Below, piece by piece: positions 61,977 through 64,000 of a stretch of DNA of 64,000 nt. The stretch covers positions 1,502,501-1,566,500 of the forward strand of contig NZ_CP036422.1 of assembly GCF_009388985.1 (NCBI RefSeq). Direction: 5' to 3'. The stretch's first letter is position 1; each line of letters starts with the position of its first letter. This DNA is from Halioglobus maricola (GTDB lineage: Bacteria; Pseudomonadota; Gammaproteobacteria; Pseudomonadales; Halieaceae). The notes under the pieces were generated by a model, which saw only the letters and a program-made list of their open reading frames with translations, searched no databases and was not told the origin of the DNA. The translations under genes were made by a program, and so were the position numbers.

Positions 61977-62618
61977 ATGGAGCTGTTCTACCTGATCACA
62001 AGCGCCATCGCCTGTCTTATGGCGATAGCTTTCGCAATGCGGGCGACCCGAGTGGAGCGGCGCGCAAAGAAGCTCTCTGCCGAGCTTGAAGCGGCCAATG
62101 TGCTCTTGCGAGAACAAGCGCGGATCGACGAGTTGACCGGGCTGGCAAATCTCAGGGAGTTTGAGGAGAGGCTTGGGTACGCCTGGTCAGATCATGCACG
62201 CACCGGCCACGCGCTTTCACTCGTGAAGATAGACCTTGACCGCTTCGAGTGGTTCAACGAGCACCACGGTCGCGCTGCGGGCGATAAAGCTCTGCACGCA
62301 GTAGCGCAAGCGATGCGCGGTGTTGTCGAACGCCCCACTGACTTGTTGGCAAGATGCGGCGGGGACAAGATGGTGGCGCTGTTGCCCAATACCGACACCG
62401 AGGGTGCGGAGTTCGTGGCCGAGGCCATGGCTGAAGAGGTGCGTAAATTGAGGCTGCCCCACGACGAATGCGCCTATGGCGTGCTCACTGTCAGTGTGGG
62501 GGTGGCGTCGGTTTCACCAGAAGCAGAAACGGGCAAGGACACACTGCTGGAGGCGGTCGAAACTGCACTCCAGCAGGCCAAGACAGCGGGGCGCGACAGG
62601 GTATACGCCGCGTCGTGA
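61977..62618 (+). CDS. Membrane-anchored GGDEF protein with degenerate active site
   Basis: A 213-residue protein with one N-terminal transmembrane helix (YLITSAIACLMAIAFAM), a short coiled linker and one GGDEF domain. DELTGLANLREFEERL starts it. The signature is RCGGDKMVALL, so the GGDEF motif reads GGDKM: Glu to Lys and Phe to Met. The domain may therefore lack diguanylate cyclase activity and serve as a receptor, or be a divergent enzyme. Other residues of the fold (LVKIDLDRFEWFNEHHGRAAGD, VSVGVASVSP) are kept. It is translationally close to the M24 gene and convergent with the second TonB receptor. Confidence 0.88.
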   Translation: MELFYLITSAIACLMAIAFAMRATRVERRAKKLSAELEAANVLLREQARIDELTGLANLREFEERLGYAWSDHARTGHALSLVKIDLDRFEWFNEHHGRAAGDKALHAVAQAMRGVVERPTDLLARCGGDKMVALLPNTDTEGAEFVAEAMAEEVRKLRLPHDECAYGVLTVSVGVASVSPEAETGKDTLLEAVETALQQAKTAGRDRVYAAS

Positions 62619-62619
62619 T

Positions 62620-64000
62620 TTAGAACGCGTAGCGCAGATCAATGCCGTAAGTAATCGTGTCCCTGATGCTGGTATGCGTAGCCCCCAGGGTGTCAGCGGC
62701 CAGGCCTCCCGGGTTTGAAGCGTACTCCTCATCCAGCAGGTTGTCCCCCCACAGTGCCACTTCGATATTGTCGTTTTCATTGGTCCACGCGACTCGAGCA
62801 TTCAACATCTTGCGATCGTTGAAGTACCACGGGCCGTCGACGAAGATCGCCTCGTCCGGGTCATACTGGGACGGGTCCTCATTGAAGACGTAGTTCATGT
62901 GTACCAGAAGGTAGCCGGTGGGTATGTTTGGCGTCCAGTCCAGGCGCAGGGTGTAGTCGTTGTTGGTTCGGGCGGTGAATGCCTCGCCCCCGGCGGGCTC
63001 GCCTGCCGCATTAAAGTGTTTATCTTCGATCGAGGTTGTTTCGCGGTAGGTGGTGAGGCCGGCGACTCTCAAATTCTCGGTAATGCTCCAGGTTACGATG
63101 ATCTCGATGCCCTCGGCTTCCTCGTCACTGGTCACCACCGTCGGTGATGCGGTGGGGTCGTCAGGGCTGTCTTTGGTGGATTTGGAGTTCTGCTTGCCGT
63201 CGAGCTCGTGGTAGAACACAGCGGCTTCCACTCGTAGTGATTCATCGAAGAAATCACCTTTGAGGCCCATTTCGAAACTCGTCATATCTTCCGGATCGAA
63301 TGGGCCCGCTGCATAAGCGGAGAACGATTGACCGTCAAAACCGCCGGATTTGTAACCGGTAGCGGCGGAGGCGTAGAACATGGCGTAGTCGCTGAAGGCC
63401 CAGTCCAATACCAGCCGGCCGGTCGTCTTGCTCCAGTCATCTTTCAGGCTGAATGGGTCGAACCACTCATCCGCAGGCGCTCCTGATTCTGAAGGGATAT
63501 AGGCGACACGCTCGGGGGCATAGGGCCAGTCAATGTCGGATTCGTAGGTTTGCCAGCTGTACTCTTTCTCATCGTAGCTGTAGCGGAGACCGGCGGCGAT
63601 GCTAAGCGTGTCGGTGAGTTGGTAGGTGGCGTCGGCGAAAACACCCCAGTTTACGAAATCACCTGTGTTGTCCATGGTTTCGAAGAACTGCTCACCTGCG
63701 AAGGACGGGGGTAGTACCGCGAGGCCAGCGAGCTCAGAGATTCCCAGCCAAAAATCGTCAGGCTGGTCGCTGAACAAATCCCAGGCATGTGTGTCCTGGT
63801 CTGGTTCGATCCCAATTTCCGGCAGTAGCAACAGGCTGACAAACTGCATGTAGGAATCCGCCAGCAATCCGATATCTGTGCGCTGAAATACGTCTTCCTT
63901 GCTGTAGTTACCGCCGGTGATGAAGTTCAACTTATCGGTCACATAGTGAAAGCGTAGTTCAGTGTAAAAGATGTCGGAGTCTTCGAGATTATTGGTGTCC
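62620..64000 (-). CDS. TonB-dependent receptor, partial (N-terminus outside window)
   Basis: The frame is open through the right edge of the window, so the signal peptide and plug lie beyond base 64000. The visible 460 or so residues form the beta-barrel, with SIAAGLRYSYDEKEYSW, WAFSDYAMFYASAATGYKSG, FDPEDMTSFEMGLKGDFFDE and a C-terminus ending TYGIDLRYAF (typical Phe). The GTG at 63942 is only an internal codon, since coding sequence continues beyond it (DSDIFYTELRFHY). This is a second hydrophobic-substrate-type receptor; it lies convergent with the GGDEF gene, one base apart. Confidence 0.9.
   Translation of the reverse strand, partial: DTNNLEDSDIFYTELRFHYVTDKLNFITGGNYSKEDVFQRTDIGLLADSYMQFVSLLLLPEIGIEPDQDTHAWDLFSDQPDDFWLGISELAGLAVLPPSFAGEQFFETMDNTGDFVNWGVFADATYQLTDTLSIAAGLRYSYDEKEYSWQTYESDIDWPYAPERVAYIPSESGAPADEWFDPFSLKDDWSKTTGRLVLDWAFSDYAMFYASAATGYKSGGFDGQSFSAYAAGPFDPEDMTSFEMGLKGDFFDESLRVEAAVFYHELDGKQNSKSTKDSPDDPTASPTVVTSDEEAEGIEIIVTWSITENLRVAGLTTYRETTSIEDKHFNAAGEPAGGEAFTARTNNDYTLRLDWTPNIPTGYLLVHMNYVFNEDPSQYDPDEAIFVDGPWYFNDRKMLNARVAWTNENDNIEVALWGDNLLDEEYASNPGGLAADTLGATHTSIRDTITYGIDLRYAF

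Noticed and set aside
63942..64000. GTG at 63942 as the start of the second TonB receptor
   Set aside because: The frame stays open to the window edge with barrel-like sequence, and the signal and plug are missing, so the true start lies outside.

Overview
The window reads as a chromosomal segment of a marine, lipid-using gammaproteobacterium, probably from the Halieaceae/Spongiibacteraceae/Cellvibrionales area. The evidence is the gene mix: TonB-dependent receptors without SusD, DUF3604 lipoproteins, a wax-ester synthase, patatin and PlsC-type acyltransferase, many acyl-CoA dehydrogenases, crotonases and CoA ligases, a class-E-like P450 and a sulfatase. This placement is inference. I saw no rRNA, tRNA, CRISPR array, transposase or phage gene. 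It is an accessory catabolic region with dense, mostly intact genes and a few decayed ones.

Layout. 1-282 is the 3' end of a DUF3604 gene. 323-10854 (minus strand) is a beta-oxidation block: CoA ligase, Fe-ADH, an ACAD10/11-type acyl-CoA dehydrogenase, an AtoE transporter, an APH-fold kinase, a thiolase and a two-subunit acyl-CoA dehydrogenase. The kinase plus ACAD10/11-type enzyme suggests a route for 4-hydroxyacyl-CoAs. 10894-14733 has a FadH-like reductase and an FSP1-like flavoprotein, with a truncated copy of the latter's 5' end and promoter. 14789-15437 holds two broken SDR genes. 15586-20465 (minus) carries DUF3604, Old Yellow Enzyme, intradiol dioxygenase, DoxX and MarR. 20711-24676 has a four-helix membrane protein, a small membrane partner, a cytochrome c, a CoA ligase and a pirin. 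24737-29175 is a MarR/GST/azoreductase/aromatic hydroxylase/GntR set. 29278-36892 contains hydrolases, a GST, a P450, a VOC protein and a crotonase. 37161-41561 has a second copy of the two-membrane-protein module with an HbpS/GlcG protein, a ligase, a crotonase and TetR. 42694-50145 is a beta-oxidation operon with a fused double acyl-CoA dehydrogenase, an esterase and a wax-ester synthase. 50203-64000 has patatin, a CrtC/AttH-like protein, LLM oxidoreductase, sulfatase, two TonB receptors (one partial), PlsC, M24 peptidase and a degenerate GGDEF protein.

The main unifying signal is a recurrent 17-bp near-palindrome, best copy TTATTGTATTACAATAA, with an invariant GT-N3-AC core. I find eleven copies, at 5238, 10900, 13101, 30131, 31442, 33888, 36940, 42371, 42527, 51673 and 56022. 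All are in intergenic regions near gene starts, mostly between divergent genes, and none was seen inside a gene. They tie the separate operons into one probable regulon. The core fits the FadR/GntR-type operator pattern, so the GntR/FCD regulator at 28438-29175 is the best candidate; the TetR at 40980-41561 is the alternative.

Together the genes suggest uptake (TonB receptors, AtoE), unmasking (sulfatase, esterases, P450, flavin oxygenases), CoA activation (four ligases), side-chain or ring beta-oxidation (acyl-CoA dehydrogenases, crotonases, SDR, thiolase) and storage (WS/DGAT, patatin) of a hydrophobic substrate such as a branched, hydroxylated or sterol-like lipid. The actual substrate cannot be read from sequence.
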